DNA of 64,000 nucleotides from the NCBI RefSeq assembly GCF_016862075.1, contig NZ_BOMG01000035.1, positions 1-64,000 on the forward strand. Reading direction: 5' to 3'. The notes under the pieces are model-generated. The model saw nothing but the letters and a program-made list of their open reading frames with translations. It was not told the DNA's origin and did not search any database. A program made the position numbers and the translations under genes. Below, piece by piece: positions 8,600 to 17,601 of the stretch (positions within the stretch are counted from its first letter, which is position 1; every line of letters starts with the position of its first letter). Source of the DNA: Actinoplanes couchii (GTDB lineage: Bacteria > Actinomycetota > Actinomycetes > Mycobacteriales > Micromonosporaceae).

Positions 8600-9783
8600 G
8601 CGGCCGGAACCCGGACCAGCAGCGCGTCGCCCTGGCCGCCGCCGCCGCAGAGACCGGCCGCGCCCAGCCCGCCGCCGCGCCGCCGCAGCTCCAGGGCGAG
8701 GGTGAGGACCAGCCGGGCGCCGGACATGCCGATCGGGTGGCCCAGGGCGATGGCACCGCCGTTCACGTTGACGATGTCCTCGTCGACCTTCAGCTCACGC
8801 GCGGACTGGATCACCACCTGGGCGAAGGCCTCGTTGATCTCGACCAGGTCGAGGTCGTCCGCGGTCAGGCCGGCCTTGCCCAGCGCGTGCTTGATCGCGT
8901 TGGCCGGCTGGGACTGCAGCGAGCTGTCCGGGCCGGCCACGTTGCCGTGCGCGACGATCTCGGCGAGCCAGGTCAGCCCCAGCTCCTCGGCTTTCGCCCG
9001 GCTCATCACCACCACCGCGGCCGCGCCGTCGGAGATCGGTGAGGAGGTGGCCGCGGTGATCGTGCCGTCCGGGGTGAACGCCGGGCGCAGCGCCGCCAGC
9101 GACTCGGCGGTGGCGCCGGGGCGCACGCCCTCGTCGCCGTCGATCGTCCCGGACTCCCGGCCACCGCCCGGAACCGCGACGATCTCCTCGGCGAACCGGC
9201 CCTCGCGCTGCGCGGCGGCGGCCCGCTGGTGGCTCAGGGCGGCGAAGGCGTCCTGCCGCTCCCGGGTGATGCCCAGCCGGACCCCGCTGGCCTCGGTCGA
9301 CTCGCCCATCGAGATGCCGGCCCACGGGTCCATCAGGCCGTCGAACGCGGCGTGGTCACGCACCAGCACGTCACCGAACTTACGGCCCTGGCGCTGGTCG
9401 GTCAGCAGATGCGGCGCGTTGGTCATCGACTCCATGCCACCGGCCACCACGATGTCGAACTCGCCGGCCCGGATCAGCTGGTCGGCCAGCGCGATCGCGT
9501 CCAGGCCGGACAGGCACACCTTGTTGACGGTGACGGCGGGGGTGGACATCGGGATGCCGGCGGCCACCGCGGCCTGCCGGGCCGGGATCTGACCACAGCC
9601 GGCCTGGAGCACCTGGCCCATGATCACGTACTCCACCTGGGTGGGCTCGATGCCGGCCCGGCCGAGGGCGGCGGCGATGGCGTGCCCGCCGAGGGCGGTG
9701 GCGGGCAGATGCTTGAGGTTGCCGAGCAGGCGCCCCATCGGGGTCCGGGCGCCACTGACGATGACGGAGCTGGTCACGGTCAC
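8596..9783 (-). CDS. Acetyl-CoA C-acetyltransferase (thiolase)
   Basis: The protein is 395 aa, the usual length for a biosynthetic/degradative thiolase II. Catalytic features are Cys90 in [12 protein letters not shown], the [17 protein letters not shown] motif with the catalytic His, and the C-terminal CGGGGQGDA cysteine. It condenses two acetyl-CoA to acetoacetyl-CoA or runs in the reverse direction. The start is GTG at 9783 or GTG two codons later. It is divergent from the epimerase gene (61 bp apart) and overlaps meaB by four bases. Together with 3-hydroxybutyryl-CoA dehydrogenase (26977-27828) it supplies the C4 acyl-CoA route that meets isobutyryl-CoA mutase. Confidence 0.93.
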   Translation of the reverse strand: MTVTSSVIVSGARTPMGRLLGNLKHLPATALGGHAIAAALGRAGIEPTQVEYVIMGQVLQAGCGQIPARQAAVAAGIPMSTPAVTVNKVCLSGLDAIALADQLIRAGEFDIVVAGGMESMTNAPHLLTDQRQGRKFGDVLVRDHAAFDGLMDPWAGISMGESTEASGVRLGITRERQDAFAALSHQRAAAAQREGRFAEEIVAVPGGGRESGTIDGDEGVRPGATAESLAALRPAFTPDGTITAATSSPISDGAAAVVVMSRAKAEELGLTWLAEIVAHGNVAGPDSSLQSQPANAIKHALGKAGLTADDLDLVEINEAFAQVVIQSARELKVDEDIVNVNGGAIALGHPIGMSGARLVLTLALELRRRGGGLGAAGLCGGGGQGDALLVRVPAA

Positions 9784-9844
9784 GATCCATTCTGCGGGGG
9801 CCCGGGGCCGGCCTTAACGATGGGTCAGGTACGAGACTATCCGC

Positions 9845-10327
9845 ATGATTGACAACACACCGAGTACCGGTGCGGCCGAGAATGTCACATTCCCCGGTTT
9901 GCTCCGCATCGATCACGTCGGCATCGCGGTGCCCGATCTGGACGAGGCGATCCGCTTCCACCAGGAGACCTTCGGGCTGCGCTGTGTGCACCAGGAGATC
10001 AACGAGGAGCAGGGTGTCCGCGAGGCGATGCTGGCGGTCGGCGACGGCGACGGCCCGCGGATCCAGCTGCTCGCCCCGGCCCGGCCCGACTCGGCGATCG
10101 CCAAGTTCATCGGCCGCAGCGGCCCGGGGCTCCAGCAACTCGCCTACACGGTCGCCGATGTGGAGGCCGCCGCCGCGGCGCTGCGGGCCCGCGGTTTGCG
10201 CCTTCTGTACGACGCGCCGAAACGGGGCACCGCCGGATCCCGGATCAACTTCGTGCACCCCAAGGACGCCGGCGGGGTCCTGGTAGAGCTCGTCGAGCCC
10301 GCGGCCGGGGGTACTCCGGCCGGGTGA
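9845..10327 (+). CDS. mce: Methylmalonyl-CoA epimerase
   Basis: This 160-aa protein is built of two VOC half-domains after a short N-terminal extension. It shows DHVGIAVPDL (His24, first metal ligand), AYTVADVEAA and INFVHPKDAGGVLVELVEP with the terminal Glu ligand. It interconverts (2R)- and (2S)-methylmalonyl-CoA. The central GLQQLAY has Gln-Gln where well-studied homologues have His-His, so one metal ligand may be Gln. It is divergent from the thiolase gene and is followed by the two coiled-coil genes, the same neighbourhood as in Streptomyces coelicolor (FilP SCO5396, Scy SCO5397, epimerase SCO5398). Confidence 0.92.
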   Translation: MIDNTPSTGAAENVTFPGLLRIDHVGIAVPDLDEAIRFHQETFGLRCVHQEINEEQGVREAMLAVGDGDGPRIQLLAPARPDSAIAKFIGRSGPGLQQLAYTVADVEAAAAALRARGLRLLYDAPKRGTAGSRINFVHPKDAGGVLVELVEPAAGGTPAG

Positions 10328-10339
10328 ATCCCCCTGACG

Positions 10340-10370
10340 TGGCCCCGGTCTCCTGGCAGTATCGGGGCCA
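10340..10370 (+). terminator. Hairpin after mce
   Basis: Arms TGGCCCCG (10340-10347) and CGGGGCCA (10363-10370) pair perfectly over 8 bp, 13 bp past the stop. The following 216 bp up to the next start hold no gene I can support and presumably carry the promoter of the coiled-coil gene. Confidence 0.55.
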
Positions 10371-10586
10371 TTGAGCAGCGCCGACGGCGTCACGGATGGG
10401 ACCGGGATCACCCGGAGACCCGAGTGGCCAGGTGGCAGCGGGACCACGGACGGCCGACCGGTCCGGCGTGGCTTATGTCCGAACGTGCCGGGGCCGGTCT
10501 ACGGTCCAGCTCAAAGCTGATCTACGATGCGGTTCGGATGCCCTTCGGCTCTTGCATGTCCGCCCCCTTCTCGCCAGGATGGCGCA

Positions 10587-11933
10587 ATGCCCCAGCAGCA
10601 GGATCAGAACCTGGCCTTCTTCGAGACCGCGAACTCCCAGCACGACTTCACCGTCGTCCTGCGTGGATACGACCGTCATCAGGTCGACGGACACATCGGC
10701 CGGCTGCTCGCCGCGCTGAACCAGTCCGAGGCGGCTCGCGGCGAGGCCGAGCAACGGATGAACGACGCGCAGCGTCGCCTGCGCCAGGCCGAGCAGCGAC
10801 TGAACGCGCTCGAGCAGAAGTTGGCCGACAGCAACAAGCTGCTGGAGGAGAACAACCGGCCGACGCTCTCCGGGCTGGGCACCCGGGTGGAGCAGATCCT
10901 GCGTCTCGCCGAGGAACAGGCGAACGACCACCGCAACGAGGCGAAACGGGAGTCCGAGGGCATTCTCTCCGCGGCTCGTCTCGAAGCGCGGGAGATCACC
11001 GACAAGGCGCGGGCCGAGGCCGCCGCGATGAAGGCGACCGCCGAGCGTGAGGCCGGCCAGGTCCGCACGCACGCCGAGCGCGAGGCCGCCGAGGCCCGGG
11101 TCCAGGCCCGCCGCGAGGCCGACACGCTCCGCTCGGACGCCGACCGCGAGACCAAGCAGCTGCGCTCGGTCACCGCGCACGAGGTCGCCGAGCTGAAGTC
11201 GACCGTCGAGCGCGAGGTCGCGTCGCTGCGCGCCACCGCCGAGCGGGAGATCACCCAGGCCCGGGCCAAGGCCGCCCGCGAGGCCGAGGAGAAGCGCGCC
11301 GAGGCGACCAAGCTCCTCACCGACGCCCGTGACAAGCGCGACAAGGACCTGCAGGCGCTGGCCCTGGAGATCGCCGAGCGCCGGGAGAAGGCCGAGACCG
11401 AGGAGTCCCAGCGGCACGCCGCCCAGGTGCAGGCCACCCAGAAGATGGTGGCCGAGGCCGACCAGCGGTCCCGCGCCGCCGACGAGCGGGCGAAAGAGAC
11501 CGAGCAGCGCGCCGAGAGCCGCCGGGTCGAGTCGGAGCGGCACGCCGCGGAGACCGTCGAGAAGGCGCGGGCCCTCTCCGAGAAGACCGTCACCGAGGCT
11601 CGCCAGGAAGCGAACCGGCTGCTCAGCGAGGCTCGCCAGGAATCCGAGATGACCACCCAGGCGGCCCGCCGCGAGGTCGAGGACCTCACCCGGCAGAAGG
11701 ACGCGGTCACCAGCCAGCTCGGGCAGATGCTCTCCGGTCTCTCCGGCCTGGTCCCGGGCACCGGCCCGGCCCCGGCGGCCGCCGCTGCCGCTGCCGCTCC
11801 CGCCGCGGCTCCGGTCCCTGCCAAACCGGCCGAGGCGCCGGCCCAGCGGGCCCCCGAGCAGGCCGCCCCGGCCGACGGTGACGCGGACGACGCGGAGGCC
11901 GACGACGAGCCGGTCGCCGCACAGAATTCCTGA
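10587..11933 (+). CDS. Scy/FilP-like coiled-coil polarity protein with DivIVA-type N-terminus
   Basis: The protein is 448 aa. A short N-terminal segment (about 10-50, TVVLRGYDRHQVDGHI) resembles the DivIVA/FilP head. A conserved LGTRVEQILRLAEEQ segment near 95-110 follows. Residues 115-380 are a nearly pure Ala/Glu/Arg coiled coil with repeating AEREA and RREA units, and the tail is Ala/Pro-rich with an acidic end (GDADDAEADDE). Such proteins form cytoskeletal filaments or polar scaffolds that recruit DivIVA at hyphal tips. I chose the ATG at 10587 (AGGA upstream) over the in-frame ATG at 10527 because the conserved head begins there. It holds the position of Scy, which exceeds 1,200 aa in Streptomyces coelicolor, so this is a much shorter form. 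Confidence 0.8.
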   Translation: MPQQQDQNLAFFETANSQHDFTVVLRGYDRHQVDGHIGRLLAALNQSEAARGEAEQRMNDAQRRLRQAEQRLNALEQKLADSNKLLEENNRPTLSGLGTRVEQILRLAEEQANDHRNEAKRESEGILSAARLEAREITDKARAEAAAMKATAEREAGQVRTHAEREAAEARVQARREADTLRSDADRETKQLRSVTAHEVAELKSTVEREVASLRATAEREITQARAKAAREAEEKRAEATKLLTDARDKRDKDLQALALEIAERREKAETEESQRHAAQVQATQKMVAEADQRSRAADERAKETEQRAESRRVESERHAAETVEKARALSEKTVTEARQEANRLLSEARQESEMTTQAARREVEDLTRQKDAVTSQLGQMLSGLSGLVPGTGPAPAAAAAAAAPAAAPVPAKPAEAPAQRAPEQAAPADGDADDAEADDEPVAAQNS

Positions 11934-12017
11934 CCCTCAGCGAGCCGCCCTCTCCGGTTGCGGAGCCGCCGCAAGTGCGCGACGGTTGACCGGGCGCCCG
12001 GGCCGGTGTTGACGAAT

Positions 12018-12052
12018 TCAGGCCGTACCGGAGTTTCTCCGGTACGGCCTGA
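12018..12052 (+). terminator. Strong intergenic hairpin between the two coiled-coil genes
   Basis: The arms 12018-12033 and 12037-12052 are perfectly complementary over 16 bp with a TTT loop (core AGGCCGTACCGGAG). It lies 85 bp after the first gene and about 108 bp before the second, so the two genes probably have separate transcripts. Confidence 0.7.
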
Positions 12053-12159
12053 CTCGTTTGGGCGCTTGCCTGGGTTTAATCGCAACTACCCGCATGGTCT
12101 CTTTCAACCCGGTGTGTATCGACATGCCACGGGACGATGCGTATGTGAGGATGGAAAGC

Positions 12160-13641
12160 ATGTCGCACGGCGGTGAAATTCTCGGTCTCGGCGGGGAGGC
12201 GGCCACCGAGCCCAGCTTCGAGACCGCCCTGCGGGGCTATGAGCGGAAGCAGGTCGAGCGATACGTCACCCGGGCGGAGAACGAGATAGCCGCCCTCCTC
12301 AACGACCGCGAGCAGGCGTACTCGCAGATCCAGGCGATGTCCGCCCAGGTCAAGGGTCTGCAGGCGGAGCTGAACCAGGCCCGTCGTAACGCCGGGATGA
12401 GCGGTGAGGTGTCGTTCCGGCACCTCGGCCCCCGGGTGGAGCAGATCCTCGCCCTCGCCGAGGAGCAGGGTGAGGCGATCAAGGCCTCCGCCACCGACGA
12501 CATCGCCAGCCGGCTCGCCGAGGCCGAGCGCATCCGGGCCGAGGCCGAGGCACACGCCCACAACGCCATCCGTGACTTCGAGATCGCGCTGGCCGCGCGC
12601 CGGGCCGAGGAGGAGAAGGCCGACGCCGCCAAACGCGCCGCCTCCGACCAGGCCCTGGCCGCCACCCGCCAGTCCGCCGACCAGATGCGCACCGAGGCCG
12701 AGGCGGTGCTGACCCGGGCCCGCAACGAGGGCAAGCACATCATCGAGAAGGCCACTCAGGACGCTCAGCGGGCGCGCGCCGAAGTGGACGGTTACGTGCA
12801 GTCCACCCGGGTGCAGGCCGAGCAGGAGCTCAAGGCGCTGCGGGAGAAGACCACCCAGGAGGTCACCACCCAGCGCACCGACGCGGAGCGGGAGCAGGCC
12901 GAGCTCAAGGCCGCCGTCGACGCGGAGCTGACGGCACGCCGGCAGACGGTGGTGGAAGAGCTGGGCCAGATGCGGGCCGGCGTCGAGAAACAGTGCGCCG
13001 ACCTGCGCAGCGAGGCCGACAAGTACGCCGAGGAGGTCCTCCGGCGCTCGGACGACCAGGCGACCGCCGTCCGCAAGGAGATCGTCGCCCAGCAGGAGAA
13101 CATCGCCGAGGCCAAGATGGAGCTGGAGAAGGCTCTGGGCGAGGTGGCCGAGGCCGAGCAGCGCCGGGTCACCGCCCGGGAGGCGGCCGACGCCGGTGAG
13201 CAGGAGGCCGAGCGGATCCGGCAGCGGGTGACCGAGACGCAGCAGCAGCTCGAGGTGGAGCTGAAGCGGGTCGCCGACGCCCAGCGCTCGGGCGAGGCCG
13301 CCGAGCGGCACGCCGCCGAGGTCCGCCGCCAGGTGCAGCGGGAGGCGAAGCGGGTGGCCGAGCTGGCCGCCGCCGCGGTGATGGCGGCCGCCGCCGACCC
13401 GTCGGACGACCCGACCCGGACCGCCGACATCCCGGTGACCGCGGTGGCCTCCGCCCCGGTGCCCGCCCCGGCCACCACCGCGCCGGCTCCGGCCGCTGTC
13501 CCGGCCGCCGCTGCCGCGCCGGTTGTCGCCGCCGCGCCGGTCGCCTCCGTCGCACCCGTCCCGGAGTCGCCGGGCAAGGTCACCGCGTCGGCGAAGGTGA
13601 CGGTTCCGCAGGCCAGCCGGGTCTCCGCGGACGCCGAGTAA
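12160..13641 (+). CDS. Second Scy/FilP-like coiled-coil protein, paralogue of the preceding gene
   Basis: The protein is 493 aa from the ATG at 12160, which has GAGGA eight bases upstream; the ATG at 12151 lacks a site. The layout matches its neighbour: a short head (ETALRGYERKQVERYV), the shared motif LGPRVEQILALAEEQ, about 300 residues of coiled coil, and an Ala/Pro-rich tail of about 90 residues. It sits where FilP is found in Streptomyces. FilP is an intermediate-filament-like protein that stiffens hyphae and interacts with DivIVA. The shared head and motif indicate an old duplication. The AI-2E-family permease starts 21 bp downstream and is probably co-transcribed. Confidence 0.8.
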   Translation: MSHGGEILGLGGEAATEPSFETALRGYERKQVERYVTRAENEIAALLNDREQAYSQIQAMSAQVKGLQAELNQARRNAGMSGEVSFRHLGPRVEQILALAEEQGEAIKASATDDIASRLAEAERIRAEAEAHAHNAIRDFEIALAARRAEEEKADAAKRAASDQALAATRQSADQMRTEAEAVLTRARNEGKHIIEKATQDAQRARAEVDGYVQSTRVQAEQELKALREKTTQEVTTQRTDAEREQAELKAAVDAELTARRQTVVEELGQMRAGVEKQCADLRSEADKYAEEVLRRSDDQATAVRKEIVAQQENIAEAKMELEKALGEVAEAEQRRVTAREAADAGEQEAERIRQRVTETQQQLEVELKRVADAQRSGEAAERHAAEVRRQVQREAKRVAELAAAAVMAAAADPSDDPTRTADIPVTAVASAPVPAPATTAPAPAAVPAAAAAPVVAAAPVASVAPVPESPGKVTASAKVTVPQASRVSADAE

Positions 13642-13662
13642 CACCCGGGACAGGCGGACCCG

Positions 13663-14775
13663 ATGCCGGCCGAGCCGCCACCCCCGGAACCGGAGGAAGA
13701 GGAGCCGGCCGAGGCTCCCGCACCCAAGTCGTTCGGTGAGCCGGGGCCGCCTCTGAACCGGCGGAACCCCCTGCTCGTCGGATTCCTCTTCGGACTCGGC
13801 CTGATCACGGCGTACTCGCTGTTCCTAGGGGTTCGTAACGCCGCCTCGATCCTCGTCCTGATCTTCGTCGCGCTGTTCCTGGCCATCGGCCTCAACCCGG
13901 CGGTGGTCCGGCTGCGGCAGTGGGGACTGCCCCGCGGGGCGGCGGTGGCGATCGTCGCGCTCAGCCTGGTCGCCCTGCTCGCCGGTGGCATCGTCGCGCT
14001 GGTCCCGCCGCTGGTCACGCAGACCACCGAGCTGATCAACAACGCTCCGGCGGTGCTGGACAGCCTGCGCCGCAGTCAGACCGTCAACGAGCTGGTGCAG
14101 CGGTACGACGTCGCGAACAAGGTGCAGGGCGCCGTCAACGCGGCCACCATCGGCAACGCTCTCGGCGGGGTCGTCGGCGGGGCCCGGCTGCTGTTCGGCA
14201 CGATCTTCAACATCCTGACCGTGCTGGTCCTGACCATCTACTTCATGGCGGCGTTCGACCGGATCAAGGCCACCGCGTACCGGCTGGTCCCGGCCACCCG
14301 ACGGGAACGTGTCACGCTGCTCACCGACGAGATACTCACCAAAGTGGGCGCCTACATGGTGGGGGCGCTGGCCATCGCCGTCCTCGCCGGAGCGAGCACC
14401 TTCGCGCTGGCCGTCGTCCTCGGGCTGGCCTATCCGTTCGCCCTGGCCGTCGTCGTCGCCATCTGCGATCTCATCCCGCAGATCGGGGCCACTCTCGGTG
14501 CGGTGATCGTCAGCCTGGTGGGGGTGGCCTCGTCCGTCACCGACGGGGTGGTCTGCCTGGTGTTCTTCCTGCTCTACCAGCAGATCGAGAACTATCTGAT
14601 CTATCCGCGGGTGATGCGGCGGTCGGTCCGGGTCAGCGATGTCGCGGCGCTGGTGGCCGCTCTGCTCGGGGTCGGTCTCTTCGGCGTCATCGGTGCGCTG
14701 GCCGCCATCCCGATGGTGGCCGCGGTGCAGCTGATCGTGCGCGAGGTCGTCGTCCCGGTGCAAGACTCCCGGTAG
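13663..14775 (+). CDS. AI-2E family transporter (PerM/YtqI-like permease)
   Basis: This 370-aa integral membrane protein has an acidic, Pro-rich cytoplasmic N-terminus (1-36) followed by about eight hydrophobic segments. The typical AI-2E-family features are present: paired N-terminal helices, a soluble region near 120-165 (TELINNAPAVLDSLRRSQTV) and the PQIGATLGAV motif in the second half. Family members export or exchange small solutes or signals, and the substrate is not predictable. It follows the second coiled-coil gene by 21 bp. Its stop is 11 bp before the conserved-loop hairpin at 14787. Confidence 0.9.
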   Translation: MPAEPPPPEPEEEEPAEAPAPKSFGEPGPPLNRRNPLLVGFLFGLGLITAYSLFLGVRNAASILVLIFVALFLAIGLNPAVVRLRQWGLPRGAAVAIVALSLVALLAGGIVALVPPLVTQTTELINNAPAVLDSLRRSQTVNELVQRYDVANKVQGAVNAATIGNALGGVVGGARLLFGTIFNILTVLVLTIYFMAAFDRIKATAYRLVPATRRERVTLLTDEILTKVGAYMVGALAIAVLAGASTFALAVVLGLAYPFALAVVVAICDLIPQIGATLGAVIVSLVGVASSVTDGVVCLVFFLLYQQIENYLIYPRVMRRSVRVSDVAALVAALLGVGLFGVIGALAAIPMVAAVQLIVREVVVPVQDSR

Positions 14776-14786
14776 GCGGTGGGTCC

Positions 14787-14860
14787 GGTTCTGGGGCGGC
14801 GGTGGCCCACTCCGGGCGGTCAGGCTTGATACCTCCGTGGGCCACCGCCGCCCCAGAACC
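14787..14860 (+). repeat. Long hairpin with conserved loop, copy 1
   Basis: The 24-bp arms (14787-14810, beginning GGTTCTGGGG, and 14837-14860) are perfectly complementary around a 26-nt loop (14811-14836, core GGGCGGTCAGGCTTGAT). A second copy at 20876-20947 has the same loop with one change, in the opposite chromosomal orientation, and related arms whose differences are compensated on both sides. Both copies start shortly after a stop codon and have the same orientation relative to the gene they follow, which suggests a transcript 3'-end element as well as a dispersed repeat. Confidence 0.85.
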
Positions 14861-14873
14861 TTGCGTTCGGCCC

Positions 14874-14917
14874 AGGTCCTGTGTGGCAGACCCCGTGGGG
14901 TCTGCCACACAGGACCT
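14874..14917. terminator. Perfect 21-bp palindrome between convergent genes
   Basis: Arms 14874-14894 and 14897-14917 (AGGTCCTGTGTGGCAGACCCC and its complement) are perfect, with a GT loop. The right arm contains most of the stop codon of the minus-strand hydrolase. Placed between a plus-strand permease and a minus-strand hydrolase, it probably terminates the hydrolase transcript and may act in both directions. Confidence 0.7.
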
Positions 14918-15701
14918 AGCGCTCCACGTTGTCGAAGGCCGCCACCGTGCGGTCTGCGTAGGCGCTCGAGTCGCCGGTCTCCATCGGACCGGCCCATGTG
15001 GTCGGGAGCGGGGTGGTCACCTGCGGGGCCACCCGCTGGACGATTTTGTCGATCACCTTTTCCGCGTCGCCGACCCACAGGTGTTTGCCGCCCGGCATCG
15101 GGATCACCTCTGCCTGCGGGATCGCGGCGAAACGCTCCCTGGCCTCGTCGGGGCGCAGGTAGTCGTCGAACTCGGGGATCAGGGCCGTCAGCGGCTTGCC
15201 GTCCTCCGCCCAGGCCGTCAGGTGTTCGGGCTGCGAGTAGCGCAGCGGCGGGGAGAGCAGGATCGCTCCGTCGACCGTGGGCTCCAGGCCGTACATCAGG
15301 GTCAGGTCGGTGCCGAAGGACCAGCCGACCAGCCAGATGTTCGGGAGGTCCGCGAACTCGGCGTACTCGATGGCGGCCGCCACGTCGAAACGTTCGTCCA
15401 CCGCCTTGGAGAACTCGCCGCCGCTGGTGCCCCGGGTGCTCGACGTGCCGCGGGTGTTGAAGCGGAGCACGGCGATGCCGGCCAGAGCGGGCAGGCGCCA
15501 CGCGGCCTTGCGGTAGATGTGGCTGTCCATCATGCCGCCGTGGGTGGGGAGCGGGTGCAGGCAGACCAGGGTGGCCACCGGATCCCGGTCCAGGGGGCGG
15601 GCCAGCTCGCCCACCAGGGTCACTCCGTCGGCGGTGTGCAGCTCGATGTCCTCGCGACGTGCGGGGAGGATCGAGTTGGCACGGATCTGCTGGTTGCTCA
15701 T
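14916..15701 (-). CDS. Alpha/beta hydrolase
   Basis: The protein is 261 aa from the ATG at 15699-15701 (an in-frame ATG at 15719 is the alternative). The fold is recognised by the oxyanion region CLHPLPTHGGMMDSH, the nucleophile elbow GWSFG, the aspartate in EFDDYLRP and the histidine in GGKHLWVGD. It belongs with short-chain peptidase/esterase-like hydrolases; the substrate is unknown. There is no signal peptide, so it is probably cytoplasmic. The upstream small zinc-type gene ends inside the first codons of the longer version, so the two genes are likely translated from one mRNA. Confidence 0.85.
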   Translation of the reverse strand: MSNQQIRANSILPARREDIELHTADGVTLVGELARPLDRDPVATLVCLHPLPTHGGMMDSHIYRKAAWRLPALAGIAVLRFNTRGTSSTRGTSGGEFSKAVDERFDVAAAIEYAEFADLPNIWLVGWSFGTDLTLMYGLEPTVDGAILLSPPLRYSQPEHLTAWAEDGKPLTALIPEFDDYLRPDEARERFAAIPQAEVIPMPGGKHLWVGDAEKVIDKIVQRVAPQVTTPLPTTWAGPMETGDSSAYADRTVAAFDNVER

Positions 15702-15711
15702 GCCCTGATCT

Positions 15712-16038
15712 TTACCCATAGCGGGGGGCGTTGCGTGAGCGCTCCACGCCGGGGCCTCTTCTGTCTCTTGCTCGCCAGCAGCCGGAGTGCCAGTGGCGGC
15801 GGTCGGTCAGGTCTCCCCGGTCGTCGGCCGGCCAGGCGACGATGTGGGCCACGCCGGGACGGATGTCCTGCATGCAGCCGGGGCAGCGGTAGATCTTGAC
15901 GGCCGCGGCGCCGAACACGTTGCGCACCAGATAATCGCCGTCCTGCCACTGTTGGACACGGTCCTCGGTGATGCCGGGACGGTCGGGCGAACGGTCCTCG
16001 TGTTTCGAGGACTTGGGGCGGTTACGGCGCGGGCTCAC
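15712..16038 (-). CDS. Small conserved CxxC/HxxC protein (putative zinc-binding)
   Basis: This 108-aa protein has a basic, polar N-terminus, a central RCPGCMQDIRPGVAHIVAWP segment and then RRHWHSGCW. The C-P-x-C pair followed by His and Cys suggests a single structural zinc site. Proteins of this kind are widespread hypotheticals in actinobacteria, sometimes labelled ATP/GTP-binding without clear support; I see no P-loop. It is divergent from the aldehyde dehydrogenase gene (53-bp gap) and just upstream of the hydrolase. Confidence 0.75.
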   Translation of the reverse strand: MSPRRNRPKSSKHEDRSPDRPGITEDRVQQWQDGDYLVRNVFGAAAVKIYRCPGCMQDIRPGVAHIVAWPADDRGDLTDRRHWHSGCWRARDRRGPGVERSRNAPRYG

Positions 16039-16091
16039 CCGTCAAGCGTACGTAGTGACTCATCGGTAACATTCGCCCTACACTCGCGGAC

Positions 16092-17585
16092 ATGACGGCC
16101 ACTCATGTTCCCGGCCTGCCCGTGATCGAGGACGGGCAGCTGATCTCCACCAATCCGGCCACCGGTGAGGAAGCCGGGCGGGTGCCGGTCGCCGACGAGA
16201 AGGCCGTCGTCGCGGCTGTCGAGCGCGGGCGGGCGGCGGCCGCCTGGTGGCTCGGGCTCGGCTTCGAGGGGCGCAAGAAACGGCTGCTCACCTGGCGTTC
16301 GCTGATCGTGCAGCGGATCGAGGAGCTGGCCGAGCTGACCCACCGGGAGTCCGGCAAGCCGATCACCGACGGGCTGATCGAGGCCACCGCCGCCGTCGAG
16401 CATCTGGACTGGGCGGCCCGTAACGCCAAGCGGGTGCTCGGGCCGCGCCGGGTCCGCACCCGGATCCTGGTGGCCGAGCACTCCGGGCATCTGGAGTACC
16501 AGCCGTACGGCGTGGTCGGTGTGATCGGGCCGTGGAACTACCCGATCGTGACGCCGGTCGGGCCGATCAGCGGGGCGCTCGCGGCCGGCAACGCGGTCGT
16601 CCTGAAACCCAGCGAGTACACGCCCGTGGTCGGGCAGTGGCTGGCCGACACGTTCGCCGAGGTGGTGCCGGAGCAGCCGGTGCTGCAGGTGGTGCACGGG
16701 CTGGGCGACGTCGGCGGGGCGCTGTGCCGGGGCGGGGTGAACAAGGTCTCGTTCACCGGGTCGACCGCCACCGCCAAGCGGGTGATGGCCGCCTGCGCGG
16801 AGAACCTGGTGCCGGTGGTGCTGGAGGCCGGCGGCAAGGACGCGCTGATCGTCGACGCGGACGCGGACGTGGAGCTGGCCGCCGAGTCCGCGGTCTGGGG
16901 TGCGATGACCAACGCGGGGCAGACCTGCATCGGCATCGAGCGGGTGTACGCGGTGGAGCCGGTCTACGACCGGTTCGTCGAGGCCGTGGTCGCCAAGGCC
17001 GGCAAGCTGCGGACCGGCGAGGAGATCGGGCCGATCACCATGCCGAAGCAGCTCGACATCATCCGGGAGCACATCGAGGACGCGCTCGCCAAGGGCGGCC
17101 GGGCGGTGCTCGGTGGCGCCGGCGCGGTCCAGGCGCCCTACGTCGCGCCGACGGTCTTCGTGGACGTGCCCGAGGAGTCGTCGGAGATGCGCGAGGAGAC
17201 GTTCGGGCCGACCCTGACGATCACCAAGGTCCGCGATGCGGACGAGGCGGTGCAAAAGGCCAACGATTCGCCGTACGGGCTGGGTGGCTCGGTCTTCGGT
17301 AAGAAGAACGCGATCCGGATCGCCCGGCGGCTGCGCTCCGGCATGGTCGCGGTGAACGGCACGCTCACCTTCGTCGGCATGGGCAACCTGCCGTTCGGCG
17401 GGGTCGGCGAGTCCGGTTTCGGCCGGATCCACGGCGAGGACGGGCTGCGCGAGTTCGCCCGGGCCAAGGCGATCACCGTGCGCCGCGGGCCGTCGCTGCT
17501 GCCCGCGATGACGTTCGAGCGCACTCCGGCCCAGGTCCGGCAGATCGTCAAGGCGCTACGCCTGCTCTACGGCCGCAAACCCTGA
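16092..17585 (+). CDS. Aldehyde dehydrogenase (succinate-semialdehyde dehydrogenase-like)
   Basis: This 497-aa protein of the ALDH superfamily has the cofactor segment GPWNYPIVTPVGPISGALAAGNAVVLKPSE, FTGST, the general base in EAGGKD, catalytic Cys279 in GQTCIG and the C-terminal PFGGVGESGFGRIHG. It oxidises an aldehyde to an acid with NAD(P)+. The overall pattern is close to actinobacterial succinate-semialdehyde dehydrogenases, but substrate assignment is only suggestive. It is followed after 16 bp by an ABC ATPase gene, with which it could share a transcript. Confidence 0.88.
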   Translation: MTATHVPGLPVIEDGQLISTNPATGEEAGRVPVADEKAVVAAVERGRAAAAWWLGLGFEGRKKRLLTWRSLIVQRIEELAELTHRESGKPITDGLIEATAAVEHLDWAARNAKRVLGPRRVRTRILVAEHSGHLEYQPYGVVGVIGPWNYPIVTPVGPISGALAAGNAVVLKPSEYTPVVGQWLADTFAEVVPEQPVLQVVHGLGDVGGALCRGGVNKVSFTGSTATAKRVMAACAENLVPVVLEAGGKDALIVDADADVELAAESAVWGAMTNAGQTCIGIERVYAVEPVYDRFVEAVVAKAGKLRTGEEIGPITMPKQLDIIREHIEDALAKGGRAVLGGAGAVQAPYVAPTVFVDVPEESSEMREETFGPTLTITKVRDADEAVQKANDSPYGLGGSVFGKKNAIRIARRLRSGMVAVNGTLTFVGMGNLPFGGVGESGFGRIHGEDGLREFARAKAITVRRGPSLLPAMTFERTPAQVRQIVKALRLLYGRKP

Positions 17586-17601
17586 GACTTAGGCTGTACG
17601 C

